Counted from the first letter of the stretch, positions 36,200-45,295 are shown. The stretch: DNA of 64,000 nt from Lachnospiraceae bacterium (GCA_009774465.1 VSNT01000003.1:1-64000); one strand, 5' to 3'. The notes: a model not told the origin generated them from the letters alone. Numbers and translations are program-made.

Positions 36200-38458
36200 T
36201 TACGCCTGCTTCTTCTGGGGAAAAACTTTCCGAAGTACCAGCCACAGGGCACCTGTAATGCATACGGAAGAATAGGTTCCGCAAAGGATTCCTGCCATTA
36301 AGGGAAGCGCAAACTCCTTGACGGATGACACACCGAAAATATACAGGGCTGTTACCATAATAAAAGTGGTTAGGGAAGTAAAAATACTTCTGGAAAGCGT
36401 CTGGGTAATACTTGCATCCACCATATCCGCCAATTCTTCTTTTCTTCCCATATTTGCCTTGTTTTCACGAATACGGTCGAAAATTACGATAGTTGCATTG
36501 ACAGAGTAACCTACAATTGTAAGCATACATGCAATAAAGGTAGTTCCCACAGATATTTTCACAATCGCATAAAAGGCAAGTACTACAAGCACATCATGAA
36601 TCAGCGCCAAAACCGAACTTGCTCCAAAACGGATATCCTTAAACCGAAGCCAGATATAAACCAGCATAAACAAAGTTGCCACAATAACAGCTACAACTGC
36701 GTCTGTTTTCATCTCACTGCTGACCGTAGAACTGATGGTTTCCGTAGTAATCTTTTCCGCATCTACCTGGAAATTCTCTACCATAGCTGTCTTAAAGCTT
36801 TCTCTTTCAGTAGTATTTAAGGAACGGGTTTTGAAGATCACCTCATTGCTTCCTTCTACCTTCTGTGTCTGCACATTTCCATCTCCGGTAATTGCTTCAA
36901 TCATTGGTACCACATTTGTATCAATATCGGCAAGGGCCATATCCTCATTGAATGTCACGTTAGTGGACGTACCGCCTACAAATTCCAGACTGTAATTTAA
37001 TGCACCGCCTGTCTGCGCTTTATTTACTCCCATAAATACAAACCCTGCCACAATTGCAGCAATGGATATTCCAAAGAAAATCTTCCTTTTGGAGGTAAAT
37101 TTAATGGTCTTTCTCTCTTTTGCAGTTCCATACCACTTTGCATTCTGGATGCCAATTGCATAGAACGCCTTCATCAGCAGTCTTGTCACCACCATTGCGG
37201 TAAACATGGAAAGGGCAATACCAAGAGCCAGCGTATAGGCAAATCCCTTTACTGTGCCTGAACCAAGCACGCCTAAAACTGCTGCTGCAATTAAGGTGGT
37301 TACGTTACCGTCTACAATTGCGGAAGTCGCCTTTTTGTAACCGATGTCAATTGCGGATTTCACAGTTTTACCCTTGGCGATTTCTTCCCTGATACGGGCA
37401 AAAATAATTACGTTTGCATCCACTGCCATTCCTATGGAAAGAATAATACCTGCAATTCCAGGGAGCGTCAAAGTAATCTCGAATGCATCAAGTAAAATAA
37501 CGATCAGTTCCACATAAAGAGCAAGTGCAAGGCTGGCCGCAAAACCGGATACATAATATACTGCAATCATAAAAATCACAATAATTGCAAAGCCGACCGC
37601 TGCCGCTTTAATACTTGTGGAGATTGCCGCTTCACCAAGCTGTGCTCCCACAATCTTGGAATGAAGTTCCTCAAGCTCCAGCTTAAGACCGCCAATACGG
37701 ATGGTGGAAGCAAGCTGCTGAGCTTCCTCATAAGTAAAGGAACCTTCAATCTGAGCCTGTCCATTTGTAATGGAAGCATTTACGTTTGGCGCACTTATTA
37801 TTTCGCCATCATAATAAATTGCAAGAGTTTCATGATTGGCATATGCAGTCGCAGTTGCATCTGCAAACTTGGTGGTTCCCTCTTCTGTCATGGTCAGGCT
37901 GACCACATACTGGCTGTTATTCATCATGCTGTCCGTACCGGAAGCGGCCTGTGCATCCTTTACGTCTGTTCCCACCAGTTTCACAGAACCATTTGCCTGC
38001 AAAGCCTCAATGGTATTATACATGGCATAAACCAGCTTGCCATTTTCATCTGTTCCCACTGCCTGATAGTTCAAGTTGCCCTCAGAATCATACTGGGAGA
38101 TAAAGTACAAGGCTCCCGGCTTTCCAAGATCCTCTAAAATTGTATTTGCGTCTGACACGCCGGGAATCTCAATATTGATCCGATCTTCCCCTTCCTGATA
38201 TACCACTGCTTCCGTGCTGTAGTTTTCCACACGCTGCTGAAGCTTATAAATGGTATCAGCCATATCGTCCTTATCCGGCTTTTCGTCACCGACTACCTGA
38301 TAGGTAATGCTGACGCCGCCTTCCAGATCAAGGCCTAAATTAATACTGGCTGCTGATCCGGAGCCCTCCGTTCCAAGCCCCACTGCTGCAGTATATCCGA
38401 ACACTCCAAGAAGCAGTACGAAAACCAGCAGCGTAATAATTGCTTTATTTTTCTTCAT
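36200..38458 (-). CDS. secDF: Fused protein translocase subunit SecDF
   Basis: 752 aa, SecD and SecF in one chain. The SecD part has the first membrane helix (ITLLVFVLLLGVFGY), the D1 motif LGLDLEGGVSI, the large external domain, and helices with GMAVDANVIIFARIREE. The SecF part starts near residue 455 with LEFVGGTSTNVTF and carries the matching SVNATIVIFDRIRENK. It uses the proton gradient to help pull exported proteins through SecYEG. It overlaps the end of the SCIFF maturase gene by 14 bases, a neighbourhood typical of Clostridia. Confidence 0.96.
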   Translation of the reverse strand: MKKNKAIITLLVFVLLLGVFGYTAAVGLGTEGSGSAASINLGLDLEGGVSITYQVVGDEKPDKDDMADTIYKLQQRVENYSTEAVVYQEGEDRINIEIPGVSDANTILEDLGKPGALYFISQYDSEGNLNYQAVGTDENGKLVYAMYNTIEALQANGSVKLVGTDVKDAQAASGTDSMMNNSQYVVSLTMTEEGTTKFADATATAYANHETLAIYYDGEIISAPNVNASITNGQAQIEGSFTYEEAQQLASTIRIGGLKLELEELHSKIVGAQLGEAAISTSIKAAAVGFAIIVIFMIAVYYVSGFAASLALALYVELIVILLDAFEITLTLPGIAGIILSIGMAVDANVIIFARIREEIAKGKTVKSAIDIGYKKATSAIVDGNVTTLIAAAVLGVLGSGTVKGFAYTLALGIALSMFTAMVVTRLLMKAFYAIGIQNAKWYGTAKERKTIKFTSKRKIFFGISIAAIVAGFVFMGVNKAQTGGALNYSLEFVGGTSTNVTFNEDMALADIDTNVVPMIEAITGDGNVQTQKVEGSNEVIFKTRSLNTTERESFKTAMVENFQVDAEKITTETISSTVSSEMKTDAVVAVIVATLFMLVYIWLRFKDIRFGASSVLALIHDVLVVLAFYAIVKISVGTTFIACMLTIVGYSVNATIVIFDRIRENKANMGRKEELADMVDASITQTLSRSIFTSLTTFIMVTALYIFGVSSVKEFALPLMAGILCGTYSSVCITGALWLVLRKVFPQKKQA

Positions 38459-39854
38459 TTTCCTCTTCTCCTTCTGCCTCGGCCAAAGCCGCTTTTATCA
38501 TAATTGCACACTCAATGCGCTTTCTTTGCAGTTCACATCCCAAGTCATAAGCATCATTGATCTTTCCATGAAAATTGTAGGAATTCGCCGCGCATCCGCC
38601 GCTGCAATAAAACTTTGCAAAACAGTTCCTGCACTTTTCCTTGGCGTAAACATTACAGGTTTTAAATTCATCTCTGATGTCGGTTCTTGTAATGCCTTCT
38701 TCCACATTCCCCATAAGGAATTCTTCCCTGCCTACAAACTGATGACAGGGATATAAGTCTCCCCAGGGTGTTACCGCAAGATACTCTGTTCCCGAGCCGC
38801 AGCCGGAAAGCCTCTTGGCAACACAGGGCCCACCTTCCAAGTCTATCATAAAATGAAAGAAATTAACACCTTTTCCTTCTTTTCTTCTATTTAAAAGCTC
38901 CACAGCCAGCTTGTCATACTCTGCAAGCAGCACCGGAAGATCTTCTTCCCTAAGCGCATAGTCGTCTGTGGGAGCCGCCACCACAGGCTCCACCGAAATC
39001 TGCTGAAAACCAAGATCGGCCAGATGCATTACATCCTTTGAAAAATCAAGATTATTTCTGGTAAAGGTTCCCCTTACATAATAATTCATCTGGTTCCTGC
39101 TTTTTGCTGCCTTCTGAAACTTGGGGACAATGGTATCATAGCTTCCCTGTCCGCCTCTGTAGGGGCGCATCAGATCATTGATTTCCTTTCTCCCGTCAAT
39201 GCTGAGAACAATATTTGACATCTCCTTATTGACAAACTCCATAATCTCGTCATTTAATAAAATTCCATTGGTAGTCAGGGTAAAACGGAATTTTTTATGA
39301 TGAGGCTCTTCAAGGCTTCTTCCATAAGCCACTAAATCCTTTACCACCTGCCAGTTCATCAACGGCTCGCCGCCAAAGAAATCAACCTCTAAATTAACCC
39401 GGTTTCCTGAGTTCGCAACCAGAAAGTCAAGGGCCTTTTTTCCTACTTCAAAGCTCATAAGGGCACGTCGTCCATGATACTCTCCTTCTTCTGCAAAACA
39501 ATACTTACAGGCAAGATTACAGTCATGGGCAATGTGGAGACACAATGCTTTCACTACCGTTTCCCGCTTTTTAAAATCTGTTATATAATTCTCGTAAATA
39601 TCAGGTGCAAACAGCGTCCCCGCATTTTTCAATTCCAAAACCTGAGCCAGCGCATCTTCTATCTCTTCCACTGCACAGGTTTTTCCAAGCGCTGCAAGTA
39701 CCTTTTCTTTAATTGCATTTTCATCACAGTTGTTATTTAACCCCTCTTCCACGACAGGGATCAAATCATATACCACATCATCCACTACATGAACAGAACC
39801 GCTGTTCACATCAAGAACAATGTTGTAACTATTATTTTTATACTGATGTATCAC
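38445..39854 (-). CDS. scfB: SCIFF ranthipeptide maturase (radical SAM/SPASM)
   Basis: 469 aa from GTG 39854 (GGAAGG nine bases upstream; the protein then starts IHQYKNNSYN as in relatives). The N-terminal RiPP-recognition region is followed by the radical SAM motif CNLACKYC near residue 108. SPASM-type cysteines follow toward the C-terminus (CGSGTEYL, DLYPCHQF, KCRNC, YCSGGC) for two auxiliary clusters. Such enzymes link cysteine sulfurs to other residues of the SCIFF precursor as thioethers. The precursor gene lies 162 bases upstream. Confidence 0.95.
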   Translation of the reverse strand: MIHQYKNNSYNIVLDVNSGSVHVVDDVVYDLIPVVEEGLNNNCDENAIKEKVLAALGKTCAVEEIEDALAQVLELKNAGTLFAPDIYENYITDFKKRETVVKALCLHIAHDCNLACKYCFAEEGEYHGRRALMSFEVGKKALDFLVANSGNRVNLEVDFFGGEPLMNWQVVKDLVAYGRSLEEPHHKKFRFTLTTNGILLNDEIMEFVNKEMSNIVLSIDGRKEINDLMRPYRGGQGSYDTIVPKFQKAAKSRNQMNYYVRGTFTRNNLDFSKDVMHLADLGFQQISVEPVVAAPTDDYALREEDLPVLLAEYDKLAVELLNRRKEGKGVNFFHFMIDLEGGPCVAKRLSGCGSGTEYLAVTPWGDLYPCHQFVGREEFLMGNVEEGITRTDIRDEFKTCNVYAKEKCRNCFAKFYCSGGCAANSYNFHGKINDAYDLGCELQRKRIECAIMIKAALAEAEGEEENEEK

Positions 39855-39984
39855 CTTATCAATCCTTCCGTTTTTACAAGGAATAAGCAGCGGCTTACGT
39901 CGCTGCTTACATTCACTATCCTGTTTTATTCCCGTGAGCAACAAGCCAAAGTCATGCCTGCACACCTTGGCGACTGCCGCGAGG

Positions 39985-40020
39985 GTGAAATACCCCGCAG
40001 CCTGCTGTGGGGTATTTCAC
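39985..40020 (-). terminator. Strong hairpin between SCIFF precursor and maturase
   Basis: A 16-bp stem (39985-40000 with 40005-40020, one G-U pair) with a four-base loop, starting at the precursor stop codon. There is no T-run after it on the minus strand, so it more likely stabilises the precursor mRNA or partly attenuates than terminates fully. Confidence 0.7.
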
Positions 40021-40160
40021 TTAACCTTTTCGCAGCTCTGATTTCCTACTGTACAGGATGTCTTGCAAGCTGACTGGCAGGATGTCTGGCATTCACCACA
40101 GCCACCCTTTTTCATGGATTCTTTTAAATCTCTTGTAGCTAATGTTTTAATTCGCTTCAT
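40017..40160 (-). CDS. scfA: SCIFF ranthipeptide precursor (six cysteines in forty-five residues)
   Basis: 47 aa from ATG 40160 (AAAGGAG at the right distance; the longer upstream frame lacks one). It starts MKRIKTLATRDLKES, the conserved leader, and has exactly six cysteines at 21, 24, 28, 32, 36 and 43, in the spacing of the SCIFF family. Cys32 and Thr37 match in number the thioether pair reported for the C. thermocellum homologue CteA. The maturase gene follows. The biological role is not established; quorum-type signalling has been proposed for ranthipeptides. Confidence 0.95.
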   Translation of the reverse strand: MKRIKTLATRDLKESMKKGGCGECQTSCQSACKTSCTVGNQSCEKVK

Positions 40161-40195
40161 AATAATATCTCCTTTTACTGTGCCTGTATTTGTAT

Positions 40196-40204
40196 AGTAT
40201 AGCA
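40196..40204 (-). promoter_or_regulatory. Probable extended -10 promoter of the SCIFF precursor
   Basis: Minus-strand TGCTATACT (-10 at 40196-40201 with extended TG), about 36 bases before the start codon. No good -35 box is seen. Confidence 0.5.
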
Positions 40205-40207
40205 TAG

Positions 40208-41533
40208 TTACTGATTTTGGAAAAGCATTTTTTCGTCATTTTCCTCCCTGTCAGAGGCTTCTTCCTCTTTCCCCGCCGGATCAGGCTCTTTCTCCGGAAG
40301 CGTCATCAAAACTTTTACCACTCTGTTTTGATTAACTCCCTGAACTTTCAAAGTAATATTCTGATCTGTGACAATGGTCTCTCCATCCTCCGGAAGTCTG
40401 TCCAAATTCTCTATAATAAGTCCTCCAATAGAATCATAATCCTCCGATTCAAGCATAGTACCCAGCTCATCATTAATATCGCTCAGCTTCATGCCTCCTT
40501 CTACCAGATAAGTGCGCTCATCAACCTGCTTAATAAACTCCTCCTCATCCTCATCATACTCATCACGGATTTCACCTACGATCTCCTCCAAAAGATCTTC
40601 CAATGTAATCATTCCCACAGCAGCGCCATATTCATTTAAAACAATAGACACGTTAACACACTTTTCACGCATCTCAATCAAAAGATCCGCTGTCTTTTTA
40701 AATTCATAAGTGTAATAAATATTCCTCATAATATCACTGATTTTAAACTGCTCCTTATCCTTGACCAGAATAAAATCCTTGATATTAATCATGCCTATAA
40801 TATTATCCTTATCTTCTTTAAATACCGGAAGCCTGGTATACATGCATTCTGCAAATAAATCCAGCACTTCTTCATATTCCGCATCCTCGCTGACCGTCGC
40901 CATATCAATTCTGGGAATCATAATGTCCTTTGCCACTGCGTCGCTAAAGTCAAACACATTATAAATCATCTCACGCTCTTCTGACTCAATGACGCCATCC
41001 TCATGGCTGACTTCCACATAAGTGCGCAATTCTGTTTCCGTCATAGCTGTTCTCTTGCCTGCATCAATATGTAACAGCTTCATCAAAGCGCCTGCCAGCT
41101 TGTCAATCAGAAAAATAACAGGTGTCATTATTTTCATAAGTCCCGAAATGATTGAAGCATAAAAAAGCGCCATTTTTTCTGAATAGACCATTGCCACATT
41201 CTTGGGTATAATCTCACCAAACAATAAGATCACCACTGTTAAGATTCCCGTTGCAATTCCTACAGCCAGACCAATTTTAAGGGCCAGCGTTGTTGCCAGT
41301 GAGGAAGCCACGATATTGACGATATTATTCCCTATCAAAATGGCACTCAGCATTTTTCCGTACTTTTCAAGCACGTCAAGGGCTGTCTGCGCCCGTTTAT
41401 TTCCCTCATCCGCAAGGGCTTTCAGCCTGACTTTGTTTGCTGTGGTAAGGGACGTCTCCGCAGAGGAAAAGAACCCTGATAAAAACACTAAAATCAATAT
41501 TGCCACCAATTGCATGACACCATCGGTATCCAA
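40208..41533 (-). CDS. CNNM/CBS-domain membrane transporter (HlyC/CorC family)
   Basis: 441 aa from TTG 41533, preceded by AAGGAGTG. The N-terminal DUF21/CNNM domain has about four membrane segments (LVAILILVFLSGFFSSAETSL at the front). A CBS pair (IMIPRIDMATVSED; DIMRNIYYTYEFKKTADLL) follows, and a C-terminal CorC/HlyC domain with YLVEGGMKLSDIN. Relatives move or sense Mg2+ and other divalent cations. The gene lies upstream of the SCIFF precursor and carries its own promoter (41591-41619). Confidence 0.92.
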   Translation of the reverse strand: MDTDGVMQLVAILILVFLSGFFSSAETSLTTANKVRLKALADEGNKRAQTALDVLEKYGKMLSAILIGNNIVNIVASSLATTLALKIGLAVGIATGILTVVILLFGEIIPKNVAMVYSEKMALFYASIISGLMKIMTPVIFLIDKLAGALMKLLHIDAGKRTAMTETELRTYVEVSHEDGVIESEEREMIYNVFDFSDAVAKDIMIPRIDMATVSEDAEYEEVLDLFAECMYTRLPVFKEDKDNIIGMINIKDFILVKDKEQFKISDIMRNIYYTYEFKKTADLLIEMREKCVNVSIVLNEYGAAVGMITLEDLLEEIVGEIRDEYDEDEEEFIKQVDERTYLVEGGMKLSDINDELGTMLESEDYDSIGGLIIENLDRLPEDGETIVTDQNITLKVQGVNQNRVVKVLMTLPEKEPDPAGKEEEASDREENDEKMLFQNQ

Positions 41534-41590
41534 AATAAACTCACTCCTTATTTTTGTAATTTGAAAACTGTAATCAGACAGCATATGCAA

Positions 41591-41619
41591 ATATTACAAT
41601 ATAGGGCATTCCCTGTCAA
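41591..41619 (-). promoter_or_regulatory. Promoter of the CNNM/CBS gene
   Basis: Minus-strand perfect TTGACA (41614-41619), 17-bp spacer, TAATAT (41591-41596), about 58 bases before TTG 41533. Confidence 0.8.
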
Positions 41620-41702
41620 GTTCCTACATATAATATAACAATTCAATCAATGATGTGGAAAGTCTGCCATATCAACTTTATTAATTATCCCCAGGAGGCA
41701 CT

Positions 41703-42077
41703 ATGTTAAAGAAATTCAATCTAAGTTCAAGAATTACTTTTCTGCTAAAAGCACTGCTTATCTCCTACCTGCTCACCACTGGTCTTTTACTGCTTCTTGC
41801 ATTGTTTCTATACCGTTTTGAGCTTTCAGAAAAAATTGTGTCCATCAGCATTATTATCATTTACATAATCGTTACATTTTTAGCGGGATTCATTGCCGGG
41901 AAAAGAGAAGGGAATAAAAAATTTTTGTGGGGACTATTAATGGGCGTCCTTTATTTTGCTATTCTGATAGTGGTTTCACTGATCGTAAACCACGGAATGA
42001 ATGAAGTTTCCGGAAACTTTTTTACGGTGCTTTTACTGTGCGGCGGCAGTGGAATGTTAGGTGGTATGATAAGCTAG
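41703..42077 (+). CDS. TIGR04086-type small membrane protein
   Basis: 124 aa with four membrane segments (about 12-35, 45-63, 75-95 and 102-122), separated by short loops such as AGKREGNKKF. It matches the TIGR04086 family, which in Clostridia is typically encoded near the SCIFF genes and secDF, as here. CAGGAGG stands before ATG 41703. No function is known. It is divergent from the CNNM/CBS gene and convergent with an HTH regulator, sharing a terminator hairpin at 42095-42138. Confidence 0.85.
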   Translation: MLKKFNLSSRITFLLKALLISYLLTTGLLLLLALFLYRFELSEKIVSISIIIIYIIVTFLAGFIAGKREGNKKFLWGLLMGVLYFAILIVVSLIVNHGMNEVSGNFFTVLLLCGGSGMLGGMIS

Positions 42078-42094
42078 TTCGAAAAAACACCAAA

Positions 42095-42138
42095 AAAGGG
42101 GTATCCAAAAAGTCTTCACAACTTTAGGATACCCCTTT
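42095..42138. terminator. Bidirectional terminator between TIGR04086 and HTH genes
   Basis: AAAGGGGTATCC (42095-42106) and GGATACCCCTTT (42127-42138), a perfect 12-bp stem with A-run on the left and TTTAA on the right. It serves both convergent genes. Confidence 0.85.
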
Positions 42139-42153
42139 AAAACATCCTGATAA

Positions 42154-42516
42154 TTAATCTCTTGGTAAAAGCGTCAACTCCTGTGTCCACTTTAATATTT
42201 CATGGATATGTGTTAACTGTGTGGGTGTAAAACCTTCCAAAATATCTACAATCTTATCAGGAACTTTCTGGATATCATTACCGGTCAGCAAATAATCATT
42301 ACTTACACATAATGCCTTTGAAATCTTATATAATATTTCCACCGAAAATCCTTTCTTTCCCATTTCAATCTCATACAGAAATTTAGTTGAAATTTCAATT
42401 TTCTCTGCAAATGCATCTCTTGTAAAATCATTTGCCTCACGCAGAGTGCGTACTCTCAATCCTATATCCTTGTACGGGATATCAATTGTTGATTTAGACT
42501 TACCGGTTCTTCCCAT
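42154..42516 (-). CDS. HTH-type (XRE family) regulator
   Basis: 120 aa. Residues about 15-75 form a Cro/CI-type helix-turn-helix: LRVRTLREANDFTRDAFAEKIEIS and LYEIEMGKKGFSVEILYKISKAL, read as consecutive segments. The short C-terminal helix region is of unknown role. It is divergent from agrB, with about 300 bases between, so it may regulate agrBD, though no operator can be pinpointed. Confidence 0.88.
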   Translation of the reverse strand: MGRTGKSKSTIDIPYKDIGLRVRTLREANDFTRDAFAEKIEISTKFLYEIEMGKKGFSVEILYKISKALCVSNDYLLTGNDIQKVPDKIVDILEGFTPTQLTHIHEILKWTQELTLLPRD

Positions 42517-42819
42517 TTTCGTCCTCCATTCTGACAGCCTTTCTCTTAGGCTGTCAACTCTAAATTTTCAGTTCCTGCTACCACATGGCATATCCATTAA
42601 TGTTTGATAAAGTATAACATTTATTAGCCTAAATATGAGGAATTCAACCAAATAACAGGATTTTTAAACTAATTTCCATTTTTTTACATAATTCGACTTA
42701 TTTTTCACTGTTTAAAGTAAAAAACATACGATTCAGTCATTTTTTTAAATATACATTGCTTTTTCACATATAATGGCTTTAATTTTAAAGGGATTTTTTT
42801 TAGAAAGGAATTGGTTTTT
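42517..42819. other. Intergenic region upstream of agrB
   Basis: About 300 AT-rich bases. A TATAAT box at 42769-42774 lies 45 bases before agrB without a recognisable -35, as expected for an activator-dependent promoter. Loosely similar ACATAnnATTC segments at 42686 and 42724 might be regulator sites; I could not establish a LytTR consensus. No ORF was seen. Confidence 0.45.
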
Positions 42820-43386
42820 ATGCATGAACTTTTGAAAGAGCAATATGAATTCAGTGATTATCAAATTGCTCAGCTTGAATACCTTGGAAAAACTTTTCTT
42901 TCCGAATTCAGCAAGCTTTTCATTATGGGAATTTTTTTCAGAAAACAACTTAGCATTTATTTTTTCGCAGTAGTTGTAATGGTGCTTTTGAGAACAGCAA
43001 CCGGAGGAATCCACTGTAAGAAATATGTTTCCTGTTTCTGTGTAACGTTCTCATATTTGTTTCTTGCCCTGACCGTACTGCCGGTTATACCAGTTAATAA
43101 AGTCTTTCAATTGGTATTGTTGTTTTTGTGTATGCTTTGCAATTATTATATAGGCCCTGTCACCTCTCAGGTACATGCCGCTTTAAAGGATCAACTGGTA
43201 AAGCGGGTAAAGATTCAGGCCTTTTTAGTGATTTTCTTTTACCTTACACTTACGTATATAATCCCAGAGAGTCCCTACATATCTGCCGGGTTCTGGATCA
43301 TTATATTACACACTCTGCAGCTTACCGCTGCAAGGATTATAAAGAAAGGAGCCCCTTATGAGAGAGAAACTTGTGAAATTTTCTAA
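42820..43386 (+). CDS. agrB: AgrB: pheromone-processing membrane peptidase
   Basis: 188 aa from ATG 42820 (AAAGGAA nine bases upstream; TTG 42811 is a worse start). The catalytic pair His65 and Cys72 lies in TGGIHCKKYVSC, with the H-x6-C spacing of AgrB. Five to six membrane segments follow the amphipathic N-terminus. AgrB cleaves the tail of AgrD and closes the (thio)lactone ring of the autoinducer. Its last 29 bases overlap agrD, so the two are coupled. Confidence 0.95.
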   Translation: MHELLKEQYEFSDYQIAQLEYLGKTFLSEFSKLFIMGIFFRKQLSIYFFAVVVMVLLRTATGGIHCKKYVSCFCVTFSYLFLALTVLPVIPVNKVFQLVLLFLCMLCNYYIGPVTSQVHAALKDQLVKRVKIQAFLVIFFYLTLTYIIPESPYISAGFWIIILHTLQLTAARIIKKGAPYERETCEIF

Positions 43387-43495
43387 GCCTTTGCTGCTTG
43401 CATGCACTGCTTTAGAAGTGTGGATTACCATTGGTATTGCAAGCACATTCTTTTTTGGAGAATATGAGCCTCCAAAAAAGCCTGTAGAAGAATAA
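43358..43495 (+). CDS. agrD: AgrD: autoinducing peptide precursor
   Basis: 45 aa from ATG 43358, preceded by AAAGGAG. The leader MREKLVKFSKPLLLAC is an amphipathic helix. A hydrophobic stretch ends GIASTFFF, and then the acidic, proline-rich recognition tail GEYEPPKKPVEE. In staphylococcal AgrD the ring lies directly before this tail and starts with cysteine. Here the five residues before the tail are S-T-F-F-F (29-33) with no cysteine. Ser29 would give a lactone, as in the STGFF ring of S. intermedius. The only cysteine, Cys16, lies in the leader. The predicted ring is inference. Confidence 0.88.
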   Translation: MREKLVKFSKPLLLACTALEVWITIGIASTFFFGEYEPPKKPVEE

Positions 43496-43507
43496 AAAAG
43501 ACTGTTA

Positions 43508-43574
43508 AAAAATACACCCTTTTATAATAAGCAGATATAAATTCAATCTGTTGATTATAAAAGGGTGTATTTTT
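43508..43574 (+). terminator. Terminator of agrBD
   Basis: A perfect 21-bp stem (43508-43528 with 43554-43574) closing an inner CAGAT/ATCTG stem, with A-run and T-run at the ends. It works in both directions, so it also ends the opposing kinase operon. Confidence 0.9.
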
Positions 43575-43638
43575 GTGATGGAGAGCAACAATAAAACCTG
43601 AAGCTTATTCTTCAACTTCCAACTCATTCAATTATGCC

Positions 43639-44943
43639 TTATGCTTCTGACTCCACAACGCGCCTTTCTGCTGCTTTTTCATTTTTGAGAATCCTGAAAG
43701 ATATCCAATTCCGGTTGTCTATTGTCTCACAGATGCTTGATACATAAAATCCATACTCATCGCAGGTGCTTTTCATATTATATAATCCAAGTCCCCTGTT
43801 CTCACCTTTCTGACTATAGCCTTTCTTATAGAACAGAGCAATTTCATCAGGCGCAAAATATCTGCTTGTATTTCTCACTTCAATTTCAAATTCATCATCA
43901 TATTCCACCATCAGGACAAAAATCTTCTTTTCACCATCCTGAGCTTTTTCCAGTGCCTCTACTGCATTTCTAATCAGGTTGCCAACCACTTCTACCACTT
44001 TATAAGCAGGCATTCCAATATCGAATTCGCTAATGCTTATCTTGAAAGAAAGGTCAATTCCCAGCTTTTCGATTTCCATGAATTTTGCATATAAGAATCC
44101 TATAATCACCGGATTTCCTGTTTTCAGCAGCTTGTTAAATCGGCTCTCGCCTTTGATGGCTTCATAGTAATCCGCCTGTGCATTTACCAGTTCTTCATAG
44201 GTATTATACATATAGCAAAAGCCCTTCATTGTATTTATGTGGTTATTAAATTCATGCTGGCGCATTCTGATGTTATCAATCATGCTTTGAATGGAATCAG
44301 CATATAATTTGTGCATCTTTAGTTCTGTTTCAATTTCCTTGGCCTTTACTTTAGATTTCCCAAGCTGATATACAAGAAAACAGATAAATATAAAACTTGC
44401 AAACAATATAGCATTTTGAAAAAGCCCTACGCTATCCATTCTCTTATACACTACCAAGCAATATCCTGCTACGACAATACTTATACATAATGCAACAATA
44501 TAAATTCTATCCTTATCCTGCAAGAAGGAGGAAAACTTGTCCAGCCTACACATTGGAAGAATAACAAGTACTATAATAAATGCAATTCCATTTACCATCA
44601 AAGAACCAACAGGACCAATCACTTGTGCTCTGAAAATCATATAAAATACAAATAATACTATAAATTGTACACTACTTGTAATCGCTACATTAAGAATATA
44701 ATTTACTACAAGTGGCTTGATTTTAAACCCAAATTTTGCTCCACAATATACAGCAATAACCGGATAAGTTATCAAGGTATAGGTTTGGGGCAGACTATAA
44801 TAATTTACTGCTGTCAGTATGATCATATGTATCGCCAAATAGCTAACTGTCTTAATATCCAGTGTAACTTTTTCTCCATACAGATGGTGCAGGCAAAATA
44901 CAATAGATAAAATTTCAAGCAACAAACAAATATTTGTAATCAT
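43639..44943 (-). CDS. AgrC-like sensor histidine kinase (GHKL)
   Basis: 434 aa. Six or so membrane segments fill residues 1-195, as in AgrC receptors. Then come the AgrC-type H-box MRQHEFNNHIN (His230), N-box VVEVVGNLIRNAVEAL near 323 and G-box KGENRGLGLYN near 390. It most likely binds the AgrD-derived peptide and phosphorylates the neighbouring LytTR regulator. It starts at the last base of the first 352-bp repeat's regulator remnant (ATGA overlap), not next to the intact regulator gene, which is one repeat unit away. So its original translational coupling is broken. Confidence 0.93.
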   Translation of the reverse strand: MITNICLLLEILSIVFCLHHLYGEKVTLDIKTVSYLAIHMIILTAVNYYSLPQTYTLITYPVIAVYCGAKFGFKIKPLVVNYILNVAITSSVQFIVLFVFYMIFRAQVIGPVGSLMVNGIAFIIVLVILPMCRLDKFSSFLQDKDRIYIVALCISIVVAGYCLVVYKRMDSVGLFQNAILFASFIFICFLVYQLGKSKVKAKEIETELKMHKLYADSIQSMIDNIRMRQHEFNNHINTMKGFCYMYNTYEELVNAQADYYEAIKGESRFNKLLKTGNPVIIGFLYAKFMEIEKLGIDLSFKISISEFDIGMPAYKVVEVVGNLIRNAVEALEKAQDGEKKIFVLMVEYDDEFEIEVRNTSRYFAPDEIALFYKKGYSQKGENRGLGLYNMKSTCDEYGFYVSSICETIDNRNWISFRILKNEKAAERRVVESEA

Positions 44944-45104
44944 AACCCAAACTCCGCCAATACCTTTTTCTTATAGGTAATACCGATCTCAATCTGCTCC
45001 TCAATGTCCTTCAGCGTAATATATCTGTTTGCTGTATCCACGCAGGTAATGTGGTTTTTATTGACAATCACATTTCTGCTGCATCTGATCAGACAATCCG
45101 TATC
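44940..45104 (-). pseudogene. Response regulator 3'-fragment (duplication remnant)
   Basis: The copy of the LytTR regulator's C-terminal end in the first repeat unit. It has no start codon of its own and ends at 44940, overlapping the intact kinase start, as the ancestral junction did. Confidence 0.85.
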
Positions 45105-45295
45105 GCAATAACCGGATAAGTTATCAAGGTATAGGTTTGGGGCAGACTATAATAATTTACTGCTGTCAGTATGATCATATGTATCGCCAAATAGCTAACT
45201 GTCTTAATATCCAGTGTAACTTTTTCTCCATACAGATGGTGCAGGCAAAATACAATAGATAAAATTTCAAGCAACAAACAAATATTTGTAATCAT
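45089..45295 (-). pseudogene. Truncated AgrC-like kinase N-terminus (duplication remnant)
   Basis: A 68-codon frame identical to the first 64 residues of the kinase (MITNICLLLEILSIVF at the start), then four unrelated residues (IRIV) read from the repeat junction and a stop at 45089. Its ATG overlaps the stop of the intact response regulator, so it has the translation start that once belonged to the kinase. It could make a two-helix membrane peptide, but no catalytic part. Confidence 0.88.

Noticed and set aside
42686..42742. LytTR-type direct repeats upstream of agrB
   Set aside because: Similar short segments exist, but spacing and sequence do not match a LytTR consensus well enough to annotate.
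43403..43420. Cys16 of AgrD as ring-forming residue
   Set aside because: It lies in the leader helix, 17 residues before the expected cleavage point; known rings lie directly before the acidic tail.
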